From: Desulfovibrio sp. An276
Lineage (GTDB): Bacteria > Desulfobacterota > Desulfovibrionia > Desulfovibrionales > Desulfovibrionaceae
DNA: 42,079 bases
Reading direction: 5' to 3'
NCBI RefSeq assembly: GCF_002159665.1
Contig: NZ_NFJC01000027.1
Span: 1 to 42,079, forward strand
The translations under genes and the position numbers were made by a program. Position 1 is the stretch's first letter, and every line of letters begins with the position of its first letter. This document shows, one piece after another, positions 16,096 to 25,700 of the stretch. The notes below the pieces were generated by a model that was not told the DNA's origin, searched no databases, and was given only the letters and a program-made list of their open reading frames with translations.

Positions 16096-17087
16096 TTGAA
16101 AACCTGCTCGCAAGGCCGAGGTCCTTCAGCTTTATCCAGGCCGTGCGCCTTTTATGCAACTACCACGCTGGAGAATGGAAGAGCGCCGAGGACTTTTTGC
16201 GCCACGGGCTGTCCATTTCTCCGGATCTGTCCCTGGCGCACCCAGGCACGGACATAGCATCGCTCAAGTGTATTGAGCCAGCACAAGAATCCGAAAAGAC
16301 GGACGCCACTGGACCTGTGCGCTACGCCATGACCGTGACCTTCCTCTCCCTCTACGGTGCGTCGAGCCCCCTGCCCACCTTCTACACGGAAGAGCTCATC
16401 GAGGAAGCCAGGGAAGACCGCGACGAGAGCAGGCGCTTTCTCGACATCTTCAATCAGGCGCTCTATGTCCTCTACTACCGCGCCTTCAACGCCTACAAGC
16501 TTGGGCAGCGCACCCTGGAGGAAGGGGACAAGGACCTGGCTCTTTTGCAAAGAGCCCTGCTCGGCTTTGGTCTTTCCGGCCTTGAGAAGGAGGCAGGAGC
16601 AGGCTACGCGGATCTTTCCTGCATCCCGATCTTTCTTAGGCATACGCGCTCGGCCCACGGCCTTGCCCTCACTCTGAAAATACTGCTTGGGGCGGGCAGG
16701 TTTGACATCGAACAGTGCCTGCCAAGAACTGTGTCCATACCTGGCTGGCAACGCCCCCGCCTTGGCTTCATGCTCCTTGGCGAGGACGTCATTGGTACAA
16801 GCGTAGTCGATCTTGAAGGCGCATTTCGCGTCCATGTGCGTGATCTTGAGGAAGGAGACGTTGCGGACTTTCTTCCCGGAGGCAAAAAACTTGCCCAAAT
16901 GGGAGCCATCATTCGCCGCTATCTGCACAGTACCCTGGCCTGGGATATTGTGCTGCACCTGAAGGCCGGCACCTACAAAACCGCAAGCCTTGGCGGCTGT
17001 CGCCTGGGAGCCACGGGCTTTTTGTGCGAACTGGAAGGCTCCCGCATGCGCAGCTTTCGCTTCACCCCTTCCCGGGGAAGGCCATGA
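16059..17087 (+). CDS. tssG: T6SS baseplate subunit TssG
   Basis: A 342-aa baseplate wedge protein that forms a heterotrimer with TssF. Family marks are the N-terminal FSFIQAVRLL segment, FLSLYGASSPLPTFYTEELIEE, the DIFNQALYVLYYRAF segment, and the repeated LGAGRFDIEQC / LGEDVIGTSVVD strands. The ATG lies inside tssF (37-base overlap) with GGAGAG about 8 bases upstream. It is followed by an intrinsic terminator, so vgrG-tssF-tssG may be a transcript separate from tssB onward. Nothing is missing relative to usual length. Confidence 0.95.
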   Translation: MEAKTGQPPAHVIENLLARPRSFSFIQAVRLLCNYHAGEWKSAEDFLRHGLSISPDLSLAHPGTDIASLKCIEPAQESEKTDATGPVRYAMTVTFLSLYGASSPLPTFYTEELIEEAREDRDESRRFLDIFNQALYVLYYRAFNAYKLGQRTLEEGDKDLALLQRALLGFGLSGLEKEAGAGYADLSCIPIFLRHTRSAHGLALTLKILLGAGRFDIEQCLPRTVSIPGWQRPRLGFMLLGEDVIGTSVVDLEGAFRVHVRDLEEGDVADFLPGGKKLAQMGAIIRRYLHSTLAWDIVLHLKAGTYKTASLGGCRLGATGFLCELEGSRMRSFRFTPSRGRP

Positions 17088-17093
17088 GACCCA

Positions 17094-17119
17094 AAAAGCC
17101 CCTGGCTTTTGCCTTTTTT
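17094..17119 (+). terminator. Intrinsic terminator after tssG
   Basis: AAAAGCC (17094-17100) pairs perfectly with GGCTTTT (17104-17110) across a 3-base loop; GCC and six T (17114-17119) follow. It splits the T6SS cluster into at least two transcription units. Confidence 0.7.
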
Positions 17120-17190
17120 GTTGCATTTGCAATATGTTCGCCACTTTTTTTCCTCTGGCGTCCGGGATAAAAAAAGGCTACAAAAACGAG

Positions 17191-17209
17191 TGTTCCACAT
17201 TCGGGAACA
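17191..17209. promoter_or_regulatory. Inverted repeat upstream of tssB, possible operator
   Basis: TGTTCC (17191-17196) and GGAACA (17204-17209) are perfect arms 7 bases apart, between the tssG terminator and the tssB start. A regulator site is likely in this 240-base gap because a new transcript should begin here, but I see no confident -35/-10 pair. Confidence 0.35.
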
Positions 17210-17329
17210 ATCCCGCATGCCTTCCCTGCCGACCCCTTCCTGGCTTGCGCTTCCCCCTCCCATTGCTCATGTCAGTGGCCGGCCAGACTTTCATTCCCAG
17301 GCAATCATCCCAAATCGAGGAGATATATC

Positions 17330-17827
17330 ATGTCCAAAGAAGGTTCCGTAGCCCCGAAGGAGCGCGTCAACATTGTCTACAGGCCTGCCACGGGCAATGT
17401 ACAGGAAGACGTTGAGCTGCCATTGAAGCTCATGGTGGTTGGCGATTTCACGCAGAGAACGGACGATCGCCCCATAGAGGATCGCGCACCGGTTTCCGTA
17501 GACAAGGACAATTTCAACGACGTCATGAAGGCCCAGGGCCTGCATCTGTCCGTAAACGTTCCCAATCGCTTGAGCGAGGAAGAGGACGCGCGGATGGCGG
17601 TCAATCTCAAGTTCGAGAAGATGAGCGACTTTTCCCCGGACGCAGTGGCAGCACAGGTTCCGGAACTGGCCAAACTGCTCGAATTGCGCGAGGCCCTGAA
17701 GGCCCTCAAGGGACCCTTGGCGAACATTCCGGATTTCCGCCGCAAGCTGCAGGAGCTGGTCACGGACGACGAGGCCAGAAAGACCCTGCTTGAAGTACTC
17801 GAAATCAGCGACAAGGATGAGCAGTAA
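17330..17827 (+). CDS. tssB: T6SS contractile sheath small subunit TssB
   Basis: A 165-aa sheath protein (VipA/ImpB) that interlocks with TssC. Marks are ERVNIVYRPATG and VELPLKLMVVGDF near the N-terminus, then FEKMSDFSPDAVAAQVPEL and a C-terminal helical tail ending LEVLEISDKDEQ. GAGGAG 7-9 bases before the ATG is a strong ribosome site, suited to an abundant protein. Its TAA overlaps the tssC ATG by one base, so the two sheath subunits are coupled. It is the first gene after the tssG terminator and probably heads the sheath-tube transcript. Confidence 0.97.
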   Translation: MSKEGSVAPKERVNIVYRPATGNVQEDVELPLKLMVVGDFTQRTDDRPIEDRAPVSVDKDNFNDVMKAQGLHLSVNVPNRLSEEEDARMAVNLKFEKMSDFSPDAVAAQVPELAKLLELREALKALKGPLANIPDFRRKLQELVTDDEARKTLLEVLEISDKDEQ

Positions 17828-19302
17828 TGAGCGAACAACTGAAGGAACAGACGGAAAAACTGGCCACAGCAGAGCAAAAAAGCCTTCTGGACGAGATAGT
17901 CGAAATCACGAGGCTGAAACCCGGAGACGAGGGCTTCAGCGCTACAAAGACAGGCCTCAAGGCCTTTTTGAAGGAGCTGGTTGGCACAGGATCCCAGCCC
18001 AAGGTCTCGCCCACCCTTGTGGACAATATGCTGGCGGACATTGACAGACAGCTCTCGCTCCAGGTCAACGCCATCATGCACTCCGCCCCCTTCCAGGAGA
18101 TGGAGCGTTCCTGGCGCGGGCTCAAATACCTTGTGGACAACACGGACTTTCGCCAGAACATCAAGATAGAGTTTGTCAACGCCTCCAAGCAGGACCTTTT
18201 GGACGACTTCGAGGACGCACCGGAAATCACCCGCTCTGGCCTCTACAAGCATATCTACACAGCGGAGTACGGCCAGTTTGGCGGTCAGCCCGTAGGCGCT
18301 GTCATTGGCAACTACGACTTTGGCCCAGGCAACCAGGACATGACCCTTCTGCAGAACATGGCAAGTGTCTGCGCCATGTCCCATGCTCCCTTCATCAGCG
18401 CTGCAGGCAAGGACTTCTTCGGTATCGAGCGCTGGGAGGAGCTGCCCAATCTCAAGGATCTCAAATCCCTCTTCGAGATGCCGCAGTATACAAAGTGGCG
18501 CTCCTTCAGGGAAAGCGAAAATGCCCGCTACGTAGGACTGACGCTTCCCCGCTTCCTCCTTCGCGTGCCCTACGGTGCGGACACCATGCCGGCCAAGACC
18601 TTCAGCTTCGAGGAAGAGGCTGTCAACAGCGAGGACTTTTGCTGGGGCAATACGGCCTTTGCCCTTGCGGGAAGGCTCACGGACAGTTTTGCCAAATACC
18701 GCTGGTGCGCCAACATCATAGGTCCCCAGGGCGGCGGGGCTGTGGAAAACCTGCCTGTCTACAACTTCGAGGCCATGGGCCAGCTGCAGACCAAGATCCC
18801 CACGGAAGTGCTCATTTCCGAAAGGCGCGAGTTCGAGCTCTCAGAGGAAGGCTTCATAGCACTCACCATGCGCAAGGGTGCAGACAACGCGGCCTTCTTC
18901 TCCGCCAATTCCTGCCAGAAGCCAAAGGTTTTCCCCAACACTCCGGAAGGCAGGGAGGCAGAGCTCAACTACAGGCTCTCAACCCAGCTGCCCTATATGA
19001 TGATCATGAACCGGCTTGCCCACTACATCAAGGTAATCCAGAGGGAAAACATAGGCACATGGAAGGAGCGCGAGGATCTCGACACCGAACTCAACAAGTG
19101 GATAAGCCAGTACGTGACGGAAATGGACAACCCGGACGCTGTCACGCGCAGCAAGAGGCCGCTTCGCATGGCAAAAATCGTCGTAAACGATGTTGCCGGG
19201 GATCCGGGCTGGTACAGCGTGGACATCTTTGCCAGACCCCATTTCAAGTACATGGGTTCCAACTTCACCCTTTCCCTGGTGGGCAAGCTTGACAAGAGCT
19301 AG
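17827..19302 (+). CDS. tssC: T6SS contractile sheath large subunit TssC
   Basis: A 491-aa sheath protein (VipB/ImpC). Family marks include SWRGLKYLVDNTDF near residue 95, LYKHIYTAEYGQFGGQPVGA, the ISAAGKDFFGIERWEELPNL segment, FALAGRLTDSFAKYRWC, and the C-terminal GWYSVDIFARPHFKYMGSNF with the final LSLVGKLDK strand that threads into neighbouring subunits. Length is standard. The ATG shares its A with the tssB stop, and AAGGATG lies upstream. hcp follows after 97 bases. Confidence 0.97.
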   Translation: MSEQLKEQTEKLATAEQKSLLDEIVEITRLKPGDEGFSATKTGLKAFLKELVGTGSQPKVSPTLVDNMLADIDRQLSLQVNAIMHSAPFQEMERSWRGLKYLVDNTDFRQNIKIEFVNASKQDLLDDFEDAPEITRSGLYKHIYTAEYGQFGGQPVGAVIGNYDFGPGNQDMTLLQNMASVCAMSHAPFISAAGKDFFGIERWEELPNLKDLKSLFEMPQYTKWRSFRESENARYVGLTLPRFLLRVPYGADTMPAKTFSFEEEAVNSEDFCWGNTAFALAGRLTDSFAKYRWCANIIGPQGGGAVENLPVYNFEAMGQLQTKIPTEVLISERREFELSEEGFIALTMRKGADNAAFFSANSCQKPKVFPNTPEGREAELNYRLSTQLPYMMIMNRLAHYIKVIQRENIGTWKEREDLDTELNKWISQYVTEMDNPDAVTRSKRPLRMAKIVVNDVAGDPGWYSVDIFARPHFKYMGSNFTLSLVGKLDKS

Positions 19303-19307
19303 GCCAT

Positions 19308-19379
19308 TTGCAGGGATACAACTGCAATTCCCCCAACAAACATGTGTTTTCGACTGTACAAAGATCAAATATGACAGTC
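19308..19379 (+). promoter_or_regulatory. Two inverted repeats in the tssC-hcp gap
   Basis: TTGCAG (19308-19313) and CTGCAA (19322-19327) form a 6-bp stem with an 8-base loop just after tssC. GACTGT (19352-19357) and ACAGTC (19374-19379) form perfect arms 16 bases apart just before the hcp ribosome site. The gap is AT-richer than its flanks, so an internal hcp promoter is likely, but I cannot fix its boxes. Confidence 0.35.
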
Positions 19380-19399
19380 AGCTTTGACAAGGAGTCACT

Positions 19400-19879
19400 A
19401 TGGCACTTACATCGTACATGAAGATTGAAGGACAGAGCCAGGGCGAGATGAAGGGCGATTGCCCCCAGGGTGGCGACAAGAAGGACACCATTATTGTCTT
19501 CGCTGTTGACCATGAAATAGAGATCCCCAAGGACACCCATACTGGTCTTCCCACCGGACAGCGCATCCACCATCCCCTGACAGTGACAAAGCACGTCGAT
19601 CAGTCAAGCCCCAAGATCTACAAGGCCTGCTGCACAGGCGAGCAGTGCACAGTGACCCTGGATCACTACCGTATTGGTCCGGTTGGCGTGGAGGAGAAGT
19701 ATTTCACCATCAAGCTCGAGGACGCCATAGTCGTATCCGTGCGCAAGAAGACCCCCATGACCTTCCTGCCCGAAAACAAGCCCTATGCGGATATGGAAGA
19801 GGTTTCCTTCACCTATTCCAAGATCACCTGGACCTATAACGACGGCAATATCGAATACGTGGACGATTGGAAGAAGTAG
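19400..19879 (+). CDS. hcp: T6SS inner-tube protein Hcp (TssD)
   Basis: A 159-aa tube protein that stacks as hexamers inside the sheath and is expelled on firing. The N-terminal ALTSYMKIEGQSQGEMKG is typical, as are IPKDTHTGLPTGQRIHHPLTVTKHVD and the C-terminal MEEVSFTYSKITWTYNDGN strand. AAGGAG 5-6 bases before the ATG is strong. It stands between tssC and clpV with inverted repeats on both sides, which could set a separate, high mRNA level. No effector domain is fused. Confidence 0.97.
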   Translation: MALTSYMKIEGQSQGEMKGDCPQGGDKKDTIIVFAVDHEIEIPKDTHTGLPTGQRIHHPLTVTKHVDQSSPKIYKACCTGEQCTVTLDHYRIGPVGVEEKYFTIKLEDAIVVSVRKKTPMTFLPENKPYADMEEVSFTYSKITWTYNDGNIEYVDDWKK

Positions 19880-19917
19880 GATTCCCTATTTCGGACACAA
19901 GCAGGACGTATAAGGCA

Positions 19918-19946
19918 GGCCCTTGTGCAACCACTGCACAGGGGCC
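19918..19946 (+). other. Strong stem-loop between hcp and clpV
   Basis: GGCCCTTGTGCA (19918-19929) pairs with TGCACAGGGGCC (19935-19946), 12 bp with one G-U pair and a 5-base loop. No T tract follows. A 3-prime stability or processing element that lifts hcp over clpV is the likely role. Confidence 0.6.
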
Positions 19947-20003
19947 TTACCCAAAAGCAGAATCGGGCCAAAAAGGGACGCTTCAAGAGCAGGGAGACGC
20001 AGT

Positions 20004-22766
20004 ATGTTGGGCGTTGACATGAGGGGACTTATAGACAGATGCGGCAGCGTGTGCACGCGTGCCCTGCACAGGGCAGCGGAGCTGAGCGTAGGCCACACCC
20101 ACTATGAGGTGACCTTTGAGCATTTTCTCATCTCCCTTCTGGAGGACGCGACCTCGGACGCAAGCCTTGTGCTTGCGCGCTCCAAGGTGGACAGCGGCGC
20201 CCTGAAGGAGGAGATAGCAAGAACACTCTCCCATTTGCGTTCGGGCAACACGGGCCGCCCTGTCTTTTCGCCCACCCTGCAGGACGCTCTCGAGGCTGGC
20301 TGGCTTTGCTCATCGATTGACCTCAAAAGCCGGACCCTGCGCTCCGGTGGCGTCCTTCTGGCCTTTCTCATGCGCCCGCGCCTCTACTCCCAGGGCGACT
20401 ACCACCTCCTTGTGCGCTCCCTGGACCCGGCAGCCATTGTGCGGGACTTCGCCAGTTTGAGCGCTGGCTCTGCCGAGGAAGAGGCCCTTGTGGCGGACTC
20501 CGAACATGCGGAAAAAGGGGACGGGGAAGCAGCCAGGCAGGGCTTTATTGCCCGCTTTTGCGAGGATTTTACAGCCAAGGCCAGGGAAGGTCGTGTGGAT
20601 CCTGTCTTTGGCAGGGATCAGGAAATACGCCAGATGGTGGACATCCTGGCAAGGCGCCGCAAGAACAACCCCATCCTGGTAGGCGAGCCGGGTGTCGGCA
20701 AGACCGCCGTCATGGAGGGGCTGGCCTTGCGCATACACGAGGGGGATGTTCCGGAAACGCTGCGCGACACGACCTTGCTTGGCCTGGACATAGGGCTTCT
20801 CGAGGCAGGAGCCTCGGTCAAGGGCGAGTTCGAGCGCAGGCTCAAGGGCGTTCTTGAGGAAATAAAGGCCTCGGCAAAGCCCATCATACTGTTCATAGAC
20901 GAGGCACATCTGCTTGTGGGCGCAGGGGGCAGCGCCGGGGGCTCGGATGCGGCCAATCTCATGAAGCCTGCCCTTGCCCGTGGCGAAATTCGCACCTGCG
21001 CTGCCACGACCTGGAAGGAGTACAAGAAGTACTTTGAAAAGGACGCGGCTCTCGCAAGGCGCTTCCAGCTTGTGCGTCTGGACGAGCCCTCAGTGGAAAC
21101 GACAACCCTTATCTTGAGGGGGCTCAAGGAAAGCTACGAAAAGGCCCACAAGGTACTTGTGCGCGACGAAGCATTAGAGTGCGCAGCGGACTTTTCCGCG
21201 CGCTACATTACGGGTCGCTTCTTGCCGGACAAGGCTGTAGATCTTCTGGACACGGCCTGCGCCAGGGTGCGCGTGAGTCTTGCTGCCAAGCCTGCTCCCC
21301 TGGAAGATAGTGAGCGCAAGGTGCAGGCCCTTGAGCGCGAGCTTTCTGCCCTGAAAAGAGACCAGGACGAGGGCATAGCCGTGGATGCGGTACGCCTTGA
21401 AAAAATCGAGGCCGGCATAGAGGAAAACAGAACAGCGGCGCGCGCTCTTGAAAAACGCTGGCAGGAAGAAAAGGGGCTTGCCATGGCTGTTGTCGCTGCG
21501 CGCGAAAAGCTTTCCAAGGCAAGGGCTGCGCAAAACACAAACGTGTCCAGCCCCACTGAAGACAGCGCAGAGCCCCAGGAAGAGATACTCGATCCCGAGA
21601 CGGCACTGGCAAGGCTGCAGGAGGCCAGGGAAGCCCTTTGCGCGCGCCAGGGCAACGATCCGCTTGTGAGCGTGGAGGTCACAGCGGACGTTGTGGCAAA
21701 GGTTGTCTCGGACTGGACAGGCATTCCGGCTGGCAGGGTGGCCAGGGATCAGGCAGCCCAGGTCGCAAGCCTGCACGAAACGCTCTCCGCTTCCATACGC
21801 GGTCAGGATGCGGCTCTTTCGGCCATTTGCGAGGGCATACAGGCAAGCCGTGCCGGCCTCAATTCCCCAACCCAGCCCATGGGAGTCTTCTTGCTTGTGG
21901 GCCCCTCGGGTGTGGGCAAGACGGAAACGGGCCTTGCGCTTGCGGACGCGCTCTTTGGCAACAGGGAGAGCGTCATCACCATCAACATGAGCGAATTTCA
22001 GGAGCGGCATACGGTCTCGCGCCTTGTGGGCTCCCCTCCAGGCTATGTGGGCTTTGGCGAGGGCGGACTCCTCACGGAAGCAGTGCGCAGGCGCCCCTAC
22101 TCCGTTGTCCTCCTGGACGAGGTGGAAAAGGCACATCCGGACGTCATGCAGCTTTTCTACCAGGTCTTCGACAAGGGCGTTCTGAACGATGGCGAAGGCA
22201 CACAGGTGAGCTTTCGCAACACAGTCATACTGCTCACCTCCAATCTTGGCACGGACATCACCCAACACCTATGCGCGGACTCAAGGTCTCTGCCAGATCA
22301 GGAAAGCCTCATACACGCGCTCAGACCAACGCTTTCAAAACACTTCCAGCCTGCCTTGCTTGCGCGCATGCGTATCGTTCCCTACACAAGCCTGCACGAG
22401 GACGTTTTGCAGGATATTGCAGGCCTCAAGCTTGCGACCCTTGCCTCGCGCGTGGCTGCCAACAACGGCATGGTCTGCACCTTTGACGCGAGTGTTGCTG
22501 CCTGGCTTGCTGCCCGCTGCACGCAAACCGATACAGGCGCGCGCAACATAGACTATGTTCTGGCAGGAACTGTGCTGCCTACGCTTGCCAAGAACATCCT
22601 GCGGCACATGGCGGACGACTGTCCCCCGGACAACGTGCATCTGAGCGTCGAGGAAGGCGAACTTGTGCTGGATTTCTTTGAGGCAGGTGCTACGCCCAAA
22701 GTCGAAAGTGACGCCTGCCAGGATACTGACAGCGCCAAGGCTTGCGCTGCGCTTGAAAAGTCCTGA
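20004..22766 (+). CDS. clpV: T6SS sheath-recycling ATPase ClpV (TssH)
   Basis: A 920-aa double-AAA+ unfoldase that takes apart contracted TssBC sheath. Order: N-terminal Clp domain (about 1-150) that binds the sheath; first Walker A GEPGVGKT near 228 and Walker B ILFIDEAH near 295; a coiled-coil middle section about 425-550, rich in Glu/Lys/Arg; second Walker A GPSGVGKT near 633 and Walker B VVLLDEVEKA near 701; then a small D2 C-terminal domain. Both ATPase sites look intact. The ATG at 20004 has AGGGAG about 8 bases upstream and gives the normal N-terminus; the longer frame adds unrelated residues. Its stop overlaps the next gene's ATG. Confidence 0.96.
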   Translation: MLGVDMRGLIDRCGSVCTRALHRAAELSVGHTHYEVTFEHFLISLLEDATSDASLVLARSKVDSGALKEEIARTLSHLRSGNTGRPVFSPTLQDALEAGWLCSSIDLKSRTLRSGGVLLAFLMRPRLYSQGDYHLLVRSLDPAAIVRDFASLSAGSAEEEALVADSEHAEKGDGEAARQGFIARFCEDFTAKAREGRVDPVFGRDQEIRQMVDILARRRKNNPILVGEPGVGKTAVMEGLALRIHEGDVPETLRDTTLLGLDIGLLEAGASVKGEFERRLKGVLEEIKASAKPIILFIDEAHLLVGAGGSAGGSDAANLMKPALARGEIRTCAATTWKEYKKYFEKDAALARRFQLVRLDEPSVETTTLILRGLKESYEKAHKVLVRDEALECAADFSARYITGRFLPDKAVDLLDTACARVRVSLAAKPAPLEDSERKVQALERELSALKRDQDEGIAVDAVRLEKIEAGIEENRTAARALEKRWQEEKGLAMAVVAAREKLSKARAAQNTNVSSPTEDSAEPQEEILDPETALARLQEAREALCARQGNDPLVSVEVTADVVAKVVSDWTGIPAGRVARDQAAQVASLHETLSASIRGQDAALSAICEGIQASRAGLNSPTQPMGVFLLVGPSGVGKTETGLALADALFGNRESVITINMSEFQERHTVSRLVGSPPGYVGFGEGGLLTEAVRRRPYSVVLLDEVEKAHPDVMQLFYQVFDKGVLNDGEGTQVSFRNTVILLTSNLGTDITQHLCADSRSLPDQESLIHALRPTLSKHFQPALLARMRIVPYTSLHEDVLQDIAGLKLATLASRVAANNGMVCTFDASVAAWLAARCTQTDTGARNIDYVLAGTVLPTLAKNILRHMADDCPPDNVHLSVEEGELVLDFFEAGATPKVESDACQDTDSAKACAALEKS

Positions 22767-25700
22767 TGGAAACCTCACTCTTTCCACATCTGGCCCTGAC
22801 GTCCATTGCCCAACCTCTCCCTGCGCAGGACGGGTCGGCCCTCTTTCAGTGCCTCACAGTGTACCTTGGCTTTTCCCTTCTTGAGAAGGGCAGTGTTGTG
22901 CCTGTGGAAGAGGCCCTGCAGGCAGCTGGCTCTGCCTTATGCGAGGGAAGCGTCCTTGATCTCGGACTTCCCAAACAGGGGGCAGAGTGGCTGTGCGCAG
23001 GGTGTGCCATGGCAAAGGACAGGGAAGCTGCGCGCTCCCTTGTGGCGAGCATACGTGTAGGGAGCCTTGAGCGCTCCTTCCTTGTCCTTGGGGACAGGGT
23101 TGACGATGGCCTGAGAGGCCTCAATCCTCAACCCTTCGAGCGCATGCCCCTGGACTGGAAGCACACCTATGGTGGCCCGGGGTTTGCGGAAAATCCCAAA
23201 GGGGTGGGCGCTTTGGAAACAAGGGGCCTGCGTCCCCTTCCCAATGTCCTTGCCCTGTCCAATGCGGGAGAAGCCGAGAATTTTCGACCAGCCTGCCCCA
23301 TGCCGCAGGATATGGCGGCAAGGTCAATCCCCAAGGGAACCTTTGACGCACAGTGGCTTGCACGCCATTGGCCTGCTCCGCCTGTGGATTTCGACTGGTC
23401 CTGGTACAACCTTGCGCAAAGGGAGCAAATCCAGAAAAGCCCCTTTGAGGGCCTTGAGGAAATACGCGTGCTTGGCATGCACGAAAAAGGCGAGCTTCAC
23501 TCTTCCCTGCCGGGATTGCGCGTGCGCCTTTTTGCCCAATACGCGGACAAGGGAAACGGATCGTCCAGAAAGCCCGGATGGTACGAGTTTGCCGCAGCCG
23601 CAGACACGGTCTGGCTTTTCCCGAACAAGGCGCTTGGCCTGCAGCTTTGGCACGCCCTTGTGCCAACGCTTGACGAAAGGGGCTCGGACATACAAAAAAT
23701 CCTTGTCTGCCACGAAAGGGTCAACGGTCCAAGAAACGACCTTCATACACTCCTGGCCATGAAGGCCGAGCTCGACGCGACAGAGGCGAACGCGGCAGAG
23801 GAAGCCATGGGGGCTGCAGCCCCCGAAGCCTCCCTGGCAACGCCCGCGTTCGCAGCCCCACAGGCTCCGGATACCCCGAATGCCCCGGGAAAATTTCCGG
23901 AAGGCGGGACAAATCCTGTGCCCGATTCCGGGCAAGTTGCCAATGCTCCCGCACCTTCCCTGGAAGAGGCTGTGAATACGGCGAAAAAAAAGGCCAGCGA
24001 GGATTTGCCTGAGCTGCTTTTGACCATTAATCCCATACTCGAGCGTCAGGGAATGCGCCCATTGAGCGTCGAGGAGGTGGAGCGCGAAATAGCCCGCCAG
24101 GCAGGCGCCATGAAAGAAATCGGAGGCGAACTGCAAAAGGCTGACATGGCTGCGGACACGGCCAGCGACGCTTTTCTTGACCCGGGTGTGCTGCGCAAGG
24201 CAGGCCTTCCTGCGGACTACGGGGAGCGCCTTGAAAGGGTTCTTGCCATGACCCCGCCAAGGTTGGAGGACTATGCGAGCATGGAGGCCTATGACGCTGC
24301 CCTTGCAAGCTTCGGGGACCAATTTGCCTCGCTTGTCAATGCACCTTCCAGCGTGCGCGACAACCTTGTGCGCCAGCTTAAAATCGCAGCCCAGGGAAAG
24401 ATTGCGCCAACGTTTTCTGACGGCCCGGACCTTGAAAAGGCACTGCACATGGCTGGCCTTAAAGGGGACGGCAAGGGTCTCGAAAAGGCCCTCTCCCCGC
24501 TTGACTCCGGCTTTTTGGGGGACGCGGCCATACTCTCGGTGTGCCAGAATGTTGCCCTGGCCCTGGGCATTGACCCAGGCCTTGTAACGGGACAGATGAC
24601 TGGTCTTCTGGCAAGGGCAAGGCAGGGTGTCTACCAGGATCCAGCCCTGCAGGACGCTTTGCAAAAGCTCTTGCGGACAGGTGGGACGAACGAGGACACA
24701 ATCAGTGCCCTGTTGGCCAGGGTCGCGGACATGCCGAAAGACAAAAGCCTGGATCTCGCGGGCCTTGCAAAAGAGTGCGGCGTATCGGGCGCGCTTTGTT
24801 CCGACATACAGGCCCTTGATCCCCTTCCCGCTGTTCCTCTGCCAAAGCCTGCCGACAGCATTCCTGATGAGGCAGACACAGGGGATGAGGCTGGGCAGGC
24901 GGAAGCCGAAGCTGTTCCAGATCCTCAGGAAGATCCTGCGCAAGCACCAAAGGGTGAGGATAACCAGGCAGATCATCCGGGCATAACGGACTTTTCAGGA
25001 CAAAATCTTTCCGGAACAAGCCTTGCGGGGCTGAATCTGGCAGCCGCCCTGTTCGATGGGGCCAACCTTTCCCATTGTGATTTTTCCGGCTGCAACCTCG
25101 AGGGCGCGGACTTTTCGAACGCGGATCTTTCCCACGCCACTTTTTCCGGGGCATGCCTTGACAGGGCCGAGCTCAATGGCTGCCGCCTCAAAGGCACAAA
25201 TCTCTCGGGCGCAAGGGCAAGGGACGCGGATTTTTCCGGCTGCGTCTTCGAGGAAACTGTTCTTTCGGGCCTTGATGCAAGCGAGGCAAATTTCACAAAC
25301 ATCAGGGCAAGGGGAGCCGACTTTTCCGGATGCCGTCTCTCACGGGCCTATTTCGCAGAGGCAGACCTTGCTGGTGCACACATGGACCGCGCGCTTCTTG
25401 AAGGGACAACCTTCGAGACATGCACCCTTCAGGGATGCTCCCTTGCCAATGCGCGCATGAATGGCGCGCGCATCTATTTTAGCAGCCTCGATGACGCTGC
25501 CTTTTCAGGGGCAAGCCTTGTGGACAGCAACTGGCTTGAATGCAGGGGCAGGGGCATTGACGCGTACGGGGCACATCTTGAAAAGGCCCTGTTCGAGACC
25601 TGTGTCTTTCATAAGGCTAACCTTGCAGCCATGACAGCCCACGAGTGCCGCTTTCTTTCCTGCGACCTTTTCGGCAGCGATCTGCGAGGGGTCGATCTTT

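Noticed and set aside
23324..24976. 550-codon leftward open frame inside the DUF2169 fusion gene
   Set aside because: It mirrors a coding strand with strong codon bias, has no ribosome site and no recognisable domain.
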